Source: JBMYYR01 sp049609625 (lineage in GTDB: Bacteria > Bacteroidota > Bacteroidia > Flavobacteriales > CAJXXR01). Taken from it: a DNA stretch of 21,916 nt. How positions within the stretch are numbered: position 1 is the first letter of the stretch; each line of letters opens with the position of its first letter. The stretch spans positions 1 through 21,916 of the forward strand of contig JBMYYR010000035.1 of NCBI GenBank assembly GCA_049609625.1, written 5' to 3'. The position numbers and the translations under genes were made by a program. Below the pieces are notes generated by a model that did no database searches, had not been told where the DNA came from, and worked only from the letters and a program-made list of their open reading frames with translations. Positions 1 through 7,275 of the stretch are shown here, in pieces.

Positions 1-252
1 ATCCCACACATAATTAATGTACGTTGTGTCATAAACGTAGTCTTTAGAAATACACTTGACCACTTTGTAGGTTGAAGAATTTTGATCTGGTTCAACGATT
101 TTTAGATTTATTGACACAACAGTGTCAATAGAGATGACTTTATCCTGCTCTATATATTGATTGATCGAATTTGAAGGCAAATGGTTACGCTCTTGAGCGT
201 ATGCAAACAAAGTTAGGCTTAGGAAACCAATCAGAAGGTGAAGACGATTCAT
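1..252 (-). CDS. Secreted protein of unknown function (partial, C-terminus beyond window)
   Basis: This is an open frame running from an ATG at 252 off the left edge of the window, 84 codons visible. It begins MNRLHLLIGFLSLTLFAYAQ, a clear signal peptide with a hydrophobic core and a likely cleavage after AYA or AQ, so the product is exported. The mature part seen here (ERNHLPSNSINQYIEQDKV and on) is polar with no motif I recognise. It is divergent from the OmpA-family gene at 381, with 128 bases between the two start codons. I cannot assign a family from this fragment. The reading frame and signal peptide make it convincing as a real gene. Confidence 0.75.
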   Translation of the reverse strand, partial: MNRLHLLIGFLSLTLFAYAQERNHLPSNSINQYIEQDKVISIDTVVSINLKIVEPDQNSSTYKVVKCISKDYVYDTTYINYVWD

Positions 253-337
253 AATATAATACAACATTTAGTAATTGACAATTTTACGTTTTTTTTTAAT
301 ATTAGGAGCTCATGAAGTCTATTTTAATTAAATTTTC

Positions 338-345
338 TATTTTTG
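338..345 (+). promoter_or_regulatory. Putative -7 promoter box (TATTTTTG) for the OmpA-family gene
   Basis: TATTTTTG fits the Bacteroidota -7 consensus TAnnTTTG and lies 35 bases before the ATG at 381, which would give a leader of roughly 28 bases. I do not see a convincing -33 TTG at the expected distance. The position in a divergent intergenic region supports the call. Confidence 0.5.
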
Positions 346-380
346 TGCCTTTAAGTTAAAAAAACAAACACGCTAGTAAA

Positions 381-1493
381 ATGAAAAAAACACTTATTTT
401 ATCCCTTTTAGTTTGTAGTTCAAGCATAGCTTTAGCTCAAAGCGGAGGTTTGCCTACAAACCCTAAGGAGGGTAAATGCTATGTCCGTTGTGTTACTCCA
501 GACGAATATACTACTGAGGATGTTAAGGTTATGATTAGACCAAGTTATAAGACCATTGTAACATATCCAGCAGAATATAAGACGGTAACTGAACAAGTTG
601 TTGTCCGAGAAGAATATACCTTATTGTCTGTTGTGCCTGCAACTTTTGAGTATGTGAACAAAGAATATATCTCGAAAGATCCCTCAACCAAGCTAACACA
701 TCATAAGGCTAAATTCAACAAAAGCTATGAAAATATACAGATAGCTCCACCTAAAGCACGTTGGGAAATGGGTGAAAAATTGCCAGATTGTACATCTGCT
801 GACCCTAACGACTGTCGTGTGTGGTGCTATAAGCCTCAGCCAGCAGAGTTTAAGAAAGTAGAGGTTTACACCTTAGACAGTGATGCGTACATTGAAACGA
901 CTCCAGGTGGTGTCGAAGAAAAGAGAGCTATCAGAACTAAAGTGCTTAAAACACCCGCAACTACAAAAGAAAAAGTAGTTCCTGCAGAATATGCTACGGT
1001 TACAAAACAAGTCTTAGTTAAAGATGCGTGGTCGGAAGAAAAAGAATTTCCTGCTGAGTACACCGTGATGAAAAAAGAAACAATCTTTAAAAAAGGTGGT
1101 CAAATCACTTGGGAAGAAGTAGATTGTGAATTAACAGAATACAATCTGTTGCCTATCAATTACGACTTAGGTTCTGCAAACCTTTTATTTTCATCAATGA
1201 AAACGATAGATGAACTACTTTATCCTGTATTGATTAAGAATCCGAATGTGAGAGTAGAAATTGCTTCGCATACAGATTCAAGAGGAAAAAACTCATCAAA
1301 CCAGCTATTGTCTAACCGAAGAGCAAAATCAGTTGTAGACTACCTTGTTGCAAAAGGTATCAACCCCAACAGACTTATTGCCAAAGGATACGGAGAAACT
1401 CGATTGAAAAACAAATGTGCTGACGGCGTACAATGTTCTGAAAGAGAGCACAGACAAAACCGTAGAACTGAGTTCAGAATCATCAACCAGTAA
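381..1493 (+). CDS. Secreted OmpA-family peptidoglycan-binding protein with duplicated N-terminal module
   Basis: This 370-residue protein starts with a signal peptide (residues 1-20, ending SIALAQ). Residues about 255-368 form an OmpA C-terminal domain: YDLGSANLLF, then SHTDSRG at 296-302, SNRRAKSVVDYL at 311-322 and the closing RRTEFRI. In this family the domain binds peptidoglycan, so the protein probably sits in the periplasm and links the outer membrane to the wall. The N-terminal half is not a beta barrel. It holds two related modules, each opening with a CxxxC pair (C33/C37 and C145/C149) followed by PAEY-TVT-QV-V segments at 63 and 201. The gene stands alone with its own promoter box upstream and a strong terminator downstream. 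The OmpA assignment is firm; the role of the N-terminal part is unknown. Confidence 0.9.
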   Translation: MKKTLILSLLVCSSSIALAQSGGLPTNPKEGKCYVRCVTPDEYTTEDVKVMIRPSYKTIVTYPAEYKTVTEQVVVREEYTLLSVVPATFEYVNKEYISKDPSTKLTHHKAKFNKSYENIQIAPPKARWEMGEKLPDCTSADPNDCRVWCYKPQPAEFKKVEVYTLDSDAYIETTPGGVEEKRAIRTKVLKTPATTKEKVVPAEYATVTKQVLVKDAWSEEKEFPAEYTVMKKETIFKKGGQITWEEVDCELTEYNLLPINYDLGSANLLFSSMKTIDELLYPVLIKNPNVRVEIASHTDSRGKNSSNQLLSNRRAKSVVDYLVAKGINPNRLIAKGYGETRLKNKCADGVQCSEREHRQNRRTEFRIINQ

Positions 1494-1531
1494 TCAATAC
1501 TATTGGAGTTGATTGTCTAATCAAACAAAAA

Positions 1532-1562
1532 AAGTCGACTTTTACGAGTCGGCTTTTTTTTT
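1532..1562 (+). terminator. Intrinsic terminator of the OmpA-family gene
   Basis: AAGTCGACT at 1532-1540 pairs with AGTCGGCTT at 1547-1555 (nine pairs including one G-U) around a TTTACG loop. It runs straight into a stretch of ten T residues ending at 1562. It lies 39 bases after the OmpA-family stop codon and only 26 bases before the photolyase ATG. Confidence 0.9.
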
Positions 1563-1577
1563 GCTGAATATAGATTG

Positions 1578-1584
1578 TATTTTG
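1578..1584 (+). promoter_or_regulatory. Weak -7-like box (TATTTTG) next to the photolyase start
   Basis: TATTTTG is one base short of TAnnTTTG and ends four bases before the photolyase ATG. If it is the promoter box, transcription would begin at or next to the start codon, giving a nearly leaderless message. The same TATTTTG occurs at 3061-3067 before the MerR-type regulator. This is a tentative call based on motif and position only. Confidence 0.3.
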
Positions 1585-1588
1585 CCTT

Positions 1589-2887
1589 ATGAATAAACAG
1601 AAAATTTCGGTATTTTGGTTCAGAAGAGATCTTCGTTTAGAAGACAACCATGGCTTGTCCAAGGCTTTAGAATCTCCCTTTCCTGTGTTGCCACTTTTTA
1701 TTTTTGATACCAATATTGTCGATGAGCTCAAGGCGGATGACCCACGCGTGTCATTTATTTATAAGCATTTGAAGCTTGTGTCAGATAAATTAAATACGAT
1801 TTCTTCCTCTTTGTTATGCAAAAAAGGAAATCCAAAAGACGTTTGGAAAACACTTTTAGATCAGTTTGATGTTCAGTCTGTTTTTGCCAATGAAGACTAT
1901 GAACCTTATGCTATTCAAAGAGACAAGGATATTGAAAACCTTTTAAGTCATCATCATATTGAATTAAACCTTTTCAAAGATCAAGTTATTTTTGAAAAGT
2001 ATGAAATTTTGAAAGCCGATCAGAAGCCATACACGATTTTTACGCCTTATAAAAACAAATGGCTTAGCCTTTTTGATGAAGCTTTCACAAGTTCTTTTGA
2101 CTCAGGATTGAATGAACACTATTTAAACATAAATCTACCTTTTCCCAATTTATCGGACTTTGGTTTCTCTGAGTCTTCCATTCAAGTTGATGATTATCAG
2201 ATAGAAATATCAAAACATTATCAAGAGGAACGAAATTTTCCTTACTTAAACAAAACCAGCCATCTTTCGCCACATTTACGCTTCGGAACGGTCAGTGTGC
2301 GCCACATTGTTCGGCATGCTTTGGCGCATCCCTTTTTTTTAAGCGAATTGATTTGGCGTGAGTTTTTTATGCAAATACTCTTTCATTTTCCAGATGTTGT
2401 ACATTCTAATTTTAAGCCAAAATACAATGCTATTAAATGGAGAAATAATACAGCCGAATTTGAAAAATGGAAAAGCGGAAACACAGGCTACCCTTTGGTT
2501 GATGCTGGGATGCGAGAGCTAAACCGAACGGGTATTATGCACAATAGAGTAAGAATGGTGGCGGCTAGTTTTTTGTGTAAACATTTGCTGATTGATTGGA
2601 AATGGGGCGAAGCCTATTTTGCTGAAAAGTTGCTCGATTACGATTTGGCGCTAAATAACGGCAATTGGCAATGGGTTGCTGGGACTGGCTGCGATTCGGC
2701 GCCTTATTTCAGAATATTTAATCCCTCGGAGCAAGTCAAAAAGTTTGATTCTAAGCTAGACTACATCAGAATTTGGGTGCCCGAGCTAGACTCCTTAAAC
2801 TATTCTTCGCCAATGGTAGAGCATAAAATGGCACGAGAACGAGCGCTAAAAACCTATAAGGAAGGCTTAGCGCAGACTCAGATTTAA
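1589..2887 (+). CDS. phr: Deoxyribodipyrimidine photolyase (cryptochrome/photolyase family)
   Basis: The 432-residue product is a flavin photolyase that uses light to split UV-induced pyrimidine dimers in DNA. The N-terminal photolyase domain opens with VFWFRRDLRLEDNHGL (residues 8-23), which supports this ATG. The C-terminal FAD domain contains GNTGYPLVDAGMREL at 297-311, MHNRVRM at 317-323 and GTGCDSAPYFRIFNP at 365-379. Aligning by eye to E. coli photolyase, the electron-transfer tryptophan triad (W306, W359, W382) corresponds to W284, W337 and W360 here, and Asn378 near the flavin corresponds to N356. An Asn there fits a photolyase better than a plant-type cryptochrome, which has Asp. The length is slightly shorter than the E. 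coli enzyme (about 470). The gene lies directly upstream of a light-sensor-like regulator and carotenoid genes, which suggests light induction. CPD specificity is inferred. Confidence 0.93.
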   Translation: MNKQKISVFWFRRDLRLEDNHGLSKALESPFPVLPLFIFDTNIVDELKADDPRVSFIYKHLKLVSDKLNTISSSLLCKKGNPKDVWKTLLDQFDVQSVFANEDYEPYAIQRDKDIENLLSHHHIELNLFKDQVIFEKYEILKADQKPYTIFTPYKNKWLSLFDEAFTSSFDSGLNEHYLNINLPFPNLSDFGFSESSIQVDDYQIEISKHYQEERNFPYLNKTSHLSPHLRFGTVSVRHIVRHALAHPFFLSELIWREFFMQILFHFPDVVHSNFKPKYNAIKWRNNTAEFEKWKSGNTGYPLVDAGMRELNRTGIMHNRVRMVAASFLCKHLLIDWKWGEAYFAEKLLDYDLALNNGNWQWVAGTGCDSAPYFRIFNPSEQVKKFDSKLDYIRIWVPELDSLNYSSPMVEHKMARERALKTYKEGLAQTQI

Positions 2888-2950
2888 TCAATCTTCAAAT
2901 GAGTTTATTATCTATGAATGACTTGCGCTCTGATTAATCTAGGTTTTTTT
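2880..2950 (+). terminator. Possible terminator-like structure after photolyase
   Basis: AGATTTAATCA at 2880-2890, overlapping the photolyase stop codon, can pair with TGATTAATCT at 2931-2940 with one bulged T. AGG and seven T residues follow. The loop is long (about 40 bases) and the stem is AT-rich, so this is weaker than the other two terminators in the window. Confidence 0.35.
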
Positions 2951-3000
2951 ATTAGAAAATAAGATTTTTTTTAAAAATTAAATAATTGAAAATCAGATAA

Positions 3001-3099
3001 TTAAACTGAATTAAATCCATTTACTTTAGTTAGTGTTTGGAAGTTTGTTATTTAGTTCGTTATTTTGTTTAATAAATATTTAATTATGTTAAACAAAAT
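3001..3099 (+). promoter_or_regulatory. Repeat-rich control region at the start of the B12-type MerR regulator
   Basis: An 11-base perfect inverted repeat has arms ATTTTGTTTAA at 3062-3072 and TTAAACAAAAT at 3089-3099. The 16-base spacer contains the ATG at 3086. A 12-base tandem repeat, GTTATTTAGTTC (3047-3058) then GTTATTTTGTTT (3059-3070), matches at 10 of 12 positions and overlaps the left arm. A third element at 3001-3011, TTAAACTGAAT, matches the right arm at 9 of 11. CarH-type regulators are known to bind short tandem repeats over their own promoters, so this is a candidate autoregulatory operator. The region is AT-rich and some of this could be chance. The function is inferred. Confidence 0.45.
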
Positions 3100-3997
3100 T
3101 GATCACTCCTTTACAATAAAAGACCTCGAGCAGTTGAGTGGGGTAAAAGCACATACGATACGGATTTGGGAAAGTCGCTATCAGGTGTTGAAACCTGAAC
3201 GAACAGGTTATAATTTCAGACAATATTCCACAAAAGACCTCAAGCATCTTCTAAACGTGGTGCAACTCTACACCAACGGCTTCAAAATCTCTAAAATAGC
3301 CCAGCTTAGTCCCGAAGAACTTAGGTACCACGTCCGTCAGTTGACCGACACCAAGATTGATTCAGTCTATATCAATGCCCTGAAAGCCATTGTTTTAGAT
3401 TTTGACGAGCAGGCTTTTACTGATTTTTTTGAGACCTTGGCAGAGCAATTTGATGACGACTACCTGTTTGAACATATTCTTTTTCCTTTTTTAATTGAAA
3501 CAGGCACACTTTGGCAAACTAGCGAGCTAAAACCGATTAATGAACATTTTATTAGCAACTTAGTGAAGCAAAAGCTATTTGCGCTTATCGATCAGCTTCC
3601 GCTACCAAGTGCCGAGACCACCGAAAGAGAGTTTGTATTATTCCTGCCACCCAACGAGCTTCACGAACTTAGTTTGCTTTACCTCCATTATACACTCCGA
3701 AAAAACGGCGAAAAAAGCATCTATCTCGGACAATCGGTTCCTATTGCAAACCTGAAAAGATTTATTAGTTCGACTAAAAAACGGGTTTTTGTAGCGTCGA
3801 GTGTCCTGCAGGTTGACCAAAAGACTTCGGAAATCATCGTCAGCCAATGCGCCAAACTACTGAGCAACACGACCGAGTTTCTTTTGCATTTGGAACAAAC
3901 TGAAGAGGCGTTAAATCTAGAGAAACATAAAGGTTTAGAGTGTTTTGACTCAAAAATGGACCTACTTAAGGCAATCAACAAAAGACTAAACAATTGA
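3086..3997 (+). CDS. MerR-family regulator with B12-binding domain (CarH/LitR type), likely light sensor for the carotenoid operon
   Basis: The 303-residue protein has an N-terminal MerR helix-turn-helix (residues about 9-75: FTIKDLEQLSGVKAHTIRIW, then RYQVLKPERT and YNFRQYS). It is followed by a helical B12-binding cap (about 100-165) and a cobalamin-binding Rossmann domain (about 180-300, with YLGQSVP at 213-219). In CarH proteins, adenosylcobalamin holds the repressor as a DNA-binding tetramer in the dark, and light breaks it. The cap keeps W143 and E153-H154 at the same spacing as W131 and E141-H142 of Thermus CarH, and H193 fits the lower cobalt ligand. Two positions differ: Q144 where Thermus has His132, and S196 where ExHxxG expects Gly. 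I chose the ATG at 3086 over an in-frame TTG at 3065 because the HTH follows directly. The stop overlaps the crtI start as TGATG. Confidence 0.88.
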   Translation: MLNKIDHSFTIKDLEQLSGVKAHTIRIWESRYQVLKPERTGYNFRQYSTKDLKHLLNVVQLYTNGFKISKIAQLSPEELRYHVRQLTDTKIDSVYINALKAIVLDFDEQAFTDFFETLAEQFDDDYLFEHILFPFLIETGTLWQTSELKPINEHFISNLVKQKLFALIDQLPLPSAETTEREFVLFLPPNELHELSLLYLHYTLRKNGEKSIYLGQSVPIANLKRFISSTKKRVFVASSVLQVDQKTSEIIVSQCAKLLSNTTEFLLHLEQTEEALNLEKHKGLECFDSKMDLLKAINKRLNN

Positions 3998-5469
3998 TGA
4001 ATAAAAAAGAAACAGTAAACATAATTGGAGCTGGATTTTCTTCGCTTGCAGCCGCTTGTTATTTAGCAAAAGCCGGAAAAAAGGTTCATGTTTTTGAAAA
4101 AAACAGTCATTTAGGTGGCAGAGCCAATCAATGGGAAAAGGATGGATTCAAATTCGACATGGGCCCAACTTGGTATTGGATGCCAGATGTTTTTGAGCGT
4201 TTTTTTTCGGCTTTCGGCAAAACACCTTCCAAGTATTACACCTTAGAAAAACTGTCGCCAGCCTACAAAGTTTACTTTTCAGAAGATGCTCAAGTCAACA
4301 TCCCAGACAACTTAGAGGACATTTATGATTTGTTTGAAGAAAAAGAAATTGGTGCCGGCAAACAACTTAAAGCATTCATTTCCAAGGCTAAAGACAATTA
4401 CGATATTGCCATTAAAGACTTGGTAGAAAAACCTGGACTATCGCCATTAGAGTTAGTCAACACCAAAACGGTGTCCAGAATGGGGAGATTTTTCACAAAC
4501 ATGAGATCGGATATTAAATCCTATTTCAAACATCCTGAGTTAATCCAATTATTAGAATTTCCAGTCCTTTTTTTAGGCGCAAAACCCGAAGACACGCCCT
4601 CTTTTTACAGTTTTATGAACTATGCTGACATGGGTTTAGGAACATGGTATCCAAAAGGAGGTATGTTTTCAGTAGCCCAAGGTATGGGGCGGTTAGCCAA
4701 AGAATTAGGTGTTGTTTTTCATTTGAATGCACCCGTAGATGAGTTTATTTTAGAAAATAAATCGGTGGTGGGTTTAAAGAGCAATCATTCAAGTCATTAT
4801 GCCAAATATACCATCAGTGGTGCCGATTATGCGCACACCGAAACGCTACTTCCTCAAAACCTAAGACAATATTCTGCAAGCTATTGGGATAAAAAAGTAT
4901 TTGCGCCTTCGGCTTTGCTCTATTATGTTGGTTTTGAAAGTCCTTTAGAACATTTAGAGCATCATTGTCTGTTTTTCGATGAAGATTTTGACGTCCATGC
5001 CAAAGACATTTACGATAAGCCAGCTTGGCCAAAAGCACCACTTTTTTATGCCAGTTTCCCTTCTATTACCGATAAATCCATTGTTCCTGAGGGAAAAATG
5101 TCGGGTATTTTCCTCATTCCATTAGCTCCCGGACTTCAAGATTCTGATGAGGAAAGAGAGCATCAATTTAATGTGATGATGGAACGCTTAGAAAAACTTT
5201 CAAATCAAGATGTTCGTTCTAAAATAGAATTTAAACAATCCTATTGCATCAATGACTTCAAAAAAGACTACAATTCCTATAAAGGAAACGCTTATGGCAT
5301 GGCAAATACATTAGTGCAAACTGCTTTTTTGAGACCAAAGATAAAGAGTAAAAAAGTGAAAAACTTATATTTCACTGGGCAATTAACGGTTCCTGGCCCT
5401 GGTGTTCCGCCCGCACTAATTTCTGGAAAAATTGTAGCTAATCAAATTTTAGACAAACCCTATGAGTAA
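3997..5469 (+). CDS. crtI: Phytoene desaturase (CrtI type)
   Basis: This 490-residue FAD-dependent enzyme converts phytoene to lycopene by successive desaturations at the membrane. The N-terminus holds the dinucleotide-binding fold: IIGAGFSSLAAACYLAKAG from residue 9, ending in VFEKN, then LGGRANQW. GPTWYWMPDVF follows, typical of bacterial CrtI. The C-terminal flavin-contact signature is LYFTGQLTVPGPGVPPALIS. The length matches the family (about 490-500). The ATG at 3997 overlaps the regulator's stop codon (TGATG), which implies translational coupling; an in-frame TTG just before it is less likely. The 3' end overlaps crtB by eight bases. The number of desaturation steps cannot be read from sequence, but the lycopene cyclase downstream implies lycopene as product. 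Confidence 0.93.
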   Translation: MNKKETVNIIGAGFSSLAAACYLAKAGKKVHVFEKNSHLGGRANQWEKDGFKFDMGPTWYWMPDVFERFFSAFGKTPSKYYTLEKLSPAYKVYFSEDAQVNIPDNLEDIYDLFEEKEIGAGKQLKAFISKAKDNYDIAIKDLVEKPGLSPLELVNTKTVSRMGRFFTNMRSDIKSYFKHPELIQLLEFPVLFLGAKPEDTPSFYSFMNYADMGLGTWYPKGGMFSVAQGMGRLAKELGVVFHLNAPVDEFILENKSVVGLKSNHSSHYAKYTISGADYAHTETLLPQNLRQYSASYWDKKVFAPSALLYYVGFESPLEHLEHHCLFFDEDFDVHAKDIYDKPAWPKAPLFYASFPSITDKSIVPEGKMSGIFLIPLAPGLQDSDEEREHQFNVMMERLEKLSNQDVRSKIEFKQSYCINDFKKDYNSYKGNAYGMANTLVQTAFLRPKIKSKKVKNLYFTGQLTVPGPGVPPALISGKIVANQILDKPYE

Positions 5470-6304
5470 AGTTTTATTTGATAAGGCATCGCACCAAAGT
5501 AGCGTGTTGGTTACCAAACTTTATAGCACCTCATTCTCTATCGCGGTTAAACTACTCGATCCAAAAATCAGGCAAGACATCTATAATATTTATGGGTTTG
5601 TGCGCTTTGCTGATGAAATTGTGGACAGCTTTCATGATTTCGATAAAAAAATGCTGTTAGACAAGTTTGAAGCCGATATGCATCTGGCGCTTAAAAACAA
5701 AATAAGCCTTAATCCTATCTTAAATGCTTTTCAGGAAACTGTTCATCGATATGATATTGACAAACAATCTATTGCTGCGTTTATGAAAAGTATGAGACAA
5801 GATCTGAGTCAGAAAACATACGAAAGCCGAACCGACTATGAAGCCTATATTTATGGCTCTGCCGATGCCGTTGGATTGATGTGTTTGACTGTATTTGTGA
5901 ACGGCAATAAAGAGCTATACAGCGAACTAAAACCAAGTGCTATGCGCTTAGGCTCAGCGTTTCAGAAAGTGAATTTCTTAAGAGACATCAAACAAGATGT
6001 TGAACAACTCGGACGCACCTATTTTCCTTCATTAAACCTGAATAATTTAGATAATGAAGTGAAAAAAGAGATTATTCTTGAAATTGAAAAGGACTTTTTA
6101 GAAGCCAAAAAAGGCATAAAAAAATTACCTTTAAGGGCAAGATTTGGGGTTTATGTAGCTTATACCTATTACATGAGCTTGTTGAAAAAACTAAAAAATG
6201 TACCTTCAGAACACATCATGACCACACGAGTAAGAATCTCAAACCCTCTAAAAATGCTGTTGGTATGCCGCGCTTATTTTAGATTTAAGTTAAATTTGCT
6301 GTAG
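5462..6304 (+). CDS. crtB: Phytoene synthase (squalene/phytoene synthase family)
   Basis: The 280-residue product joins two geranylgeranyl diphosphates head to head to make phytoene, the first committed step of carotenoid synthesis. Both magnesium-diphosphate-binding aspartate motifs are visible: DEIVD at residues 51-55 within YGFVRFADEIVDS, and DIKQD at 175-179 within NFLRDIKQDVEQLGRTYFP. The length is normal for bacterial CrtB. It overlaps crtI by eight bases and is followed without any gap by the ATG of the next gene, so it belongs to the same transcript. No GGPP synthase (crtE) is present in this window, so the substrate must come from elsewhere in the genome. Confidence 0.94.
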   Translation: MSKVLFDKASHQSSVLVTKLYSTSFSIAVKLLDPKIRQDIYNIYGFVRFADEIVDSFHDFDKKMLLDKFEADMHLALKNKISLNPILNAFQETVHRYDIDKQSIAAFMKSMRQDLSQKTYESRTDYEAYIYGSADAVGLMCLTVFVNGNKELYSELKPSAMRLGSAFQKVNFLRDIKQDVEQLGRTYFPSLNLNNLDNEVKKEIILEIEKDFLEAKKGIKKLPLRARFGVYVAYTYYMSLLKKLKNVPSEHIMTTRVRISNPLKMLLVCRAYFRFKLNLL

Positions 6305-6823
6305 ATGAAACTCAAGCTTTTATACCTCATATTAGTTCTCGGTGTGGCTTTACCATTACAAGCCCAAGAACTAATTCATGTCCGAGAACTGGCTCACGAC
6401 TCGTTTAGCTCTAAGGCTAAATTAGACTCTACCATCCAAATTCTAAAAGACAAGTCAGATGATTTAAGCATAGCCTACACGGGCTTATGCGAAACCATGA
6501 TGGCAAATCATGTCTTTTGGCCCGGAACCAAATTAGCTTTTTTTAATGCAGGCAAAAAAAAGATAGAACAAGCTTGCGCCCATAAAGGAAAGCATACATT
6601 TGAACTAAGCTACATCCGTTTATTGGTTCAGCTCAACGCTCCCGGCTTTTTAGCTTATGATGAGGCCATAGAAAGCGACCTCAACTATTTTGAACAGGAG
6701 TTTAAAACCACTAAACTGTCTTCTAAATGGAAGAGCATTTTTATTTCAAATATATTGGGCTCAAAACACCTTTCTAAACAACACAAAGAAAGATTAACTA
6801 AACTAAAAGACCTTCAGTTATGA
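6305..6823 (+). CDS. Small secreted protein of unknown function inside the carotenoid operon
   Basis: This 172-residue protein begins with a signal peptide (MKLKLLYLILVLGVALPLQA, probable cleavage near residue 20-21), so it is predicted periplasmic. The mature part is mainly helical in character, with SIAYTGLCETMMANHVFWPG at 55-74 and KLAFFNAGKKKIEQACAHKG at 76-95. It contains two cysteines (C62, C91) and no enzymatic motif I recognise. Its ATG directly follows the crtB stop codon, and its own stop overlaps the crtZ ATG (ATGA), so its translation is coupled to the pathway genes on both sides. My impression is that similar small genes occur in flavobacterial carotenoid clusters, but I could not check this. 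A role in pigment placement or handling in the envelope is only a guess. Confidence 0.8.
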   Translation: MKLKLLYLILVLGVALPLQAQELIHVRELAHDSFSSKAKLDSTIQILKDKSDDLSIAYTGLCETMMANHVFWPGTKLAFFNAGKKKIEQACAHKGKHTFELSYIRLLVQLNAPGFLAYDEAIESDLNYFEQEFKTTKLSSKWKSIFISNILGSKHLSKQHKERLTKLKDLQL

Positions 6824-7275
6824 ACATTTTAATATTCGTTTGCTCTTTTTTATTAATGGAATTGGTGGCTTGGTCGGCTCATAAATATATCATGCATGGA
6901 TTTTTGTGGCGGCTTCACAAAGACCATCACACCAAAGAAAACTCAGATCAAGTGATGGAACATAATGACTTTTTCTTTGTCATTTTTGCAACTCCGGGTA
7001 TCATCTGTATTGTTTTAGGTTCTTTTTTTGATGTGCCTTACACCTTGGCCATTGGTTCAGGAATAAGTGTTTATGGTCTATGTTATTTTTTGGTTCATGA
7101 TATTTTTATTCATCAACGCATCAAGCTTTTTAGCAAATCGAACAACGCTTACTTTAGAGCCATTAGAAGAGCCCACAAAAAACACCACAAACACCTCACA
7201 AAAGAACACGGCGAATGTTTTGGAATGCTGTTAGTGCCTTTCAAATATTTTAGAAATGAATTAGCAAAAAAATGA
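6820..7275 (+). CDS. crtZ: Beta-carotene hydroxylase (CrtZ type)
   Basis: This 151-residue membrane di-iron hydroxylase adds hydroxyl groups to the rings of beta-carotene to give zeaxanthin. The full set of histidine boxes of the fatty-acid-hydroxylase-like family is present: HKYIMH (H21, H26), HKDHH (H33, H36, H37), HDIFIH (H93, H98) and HKKHH (H119, H122, H123). Hydrophobic segments at about 1-18, 52-70 and 74-92 fit a small integral membrane protein. It overlaps the neighbours on both sides by four bases (ATGA at each junction). No ketolase gene is visible, so zeaxanthin is the predicted end product of this cluster as seen here. Confidence 0.93.
   Translation: MNILIFVCSFLLMELVAWSAHKYIMHGFLWRLHKDHHTKENSDQVMEHNDFFFVIFATPGIICIVLGSFFDVPYTLAIGSGISVYGLCYFLVHDIFIHQRIKLFSKSNNAYFRAIRRAHKKHHKHLTKEHGECFGMLLVPFKYFRNELAKK

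Noticed and set aside
3065..3085. TTG start seven codons upstream for the MerR-type regulator
   Set aside because: The ATG at 3086 places the helix-turn-helix at the usual distance from the N-terminus, and the upstream codons overlap the repeat region.
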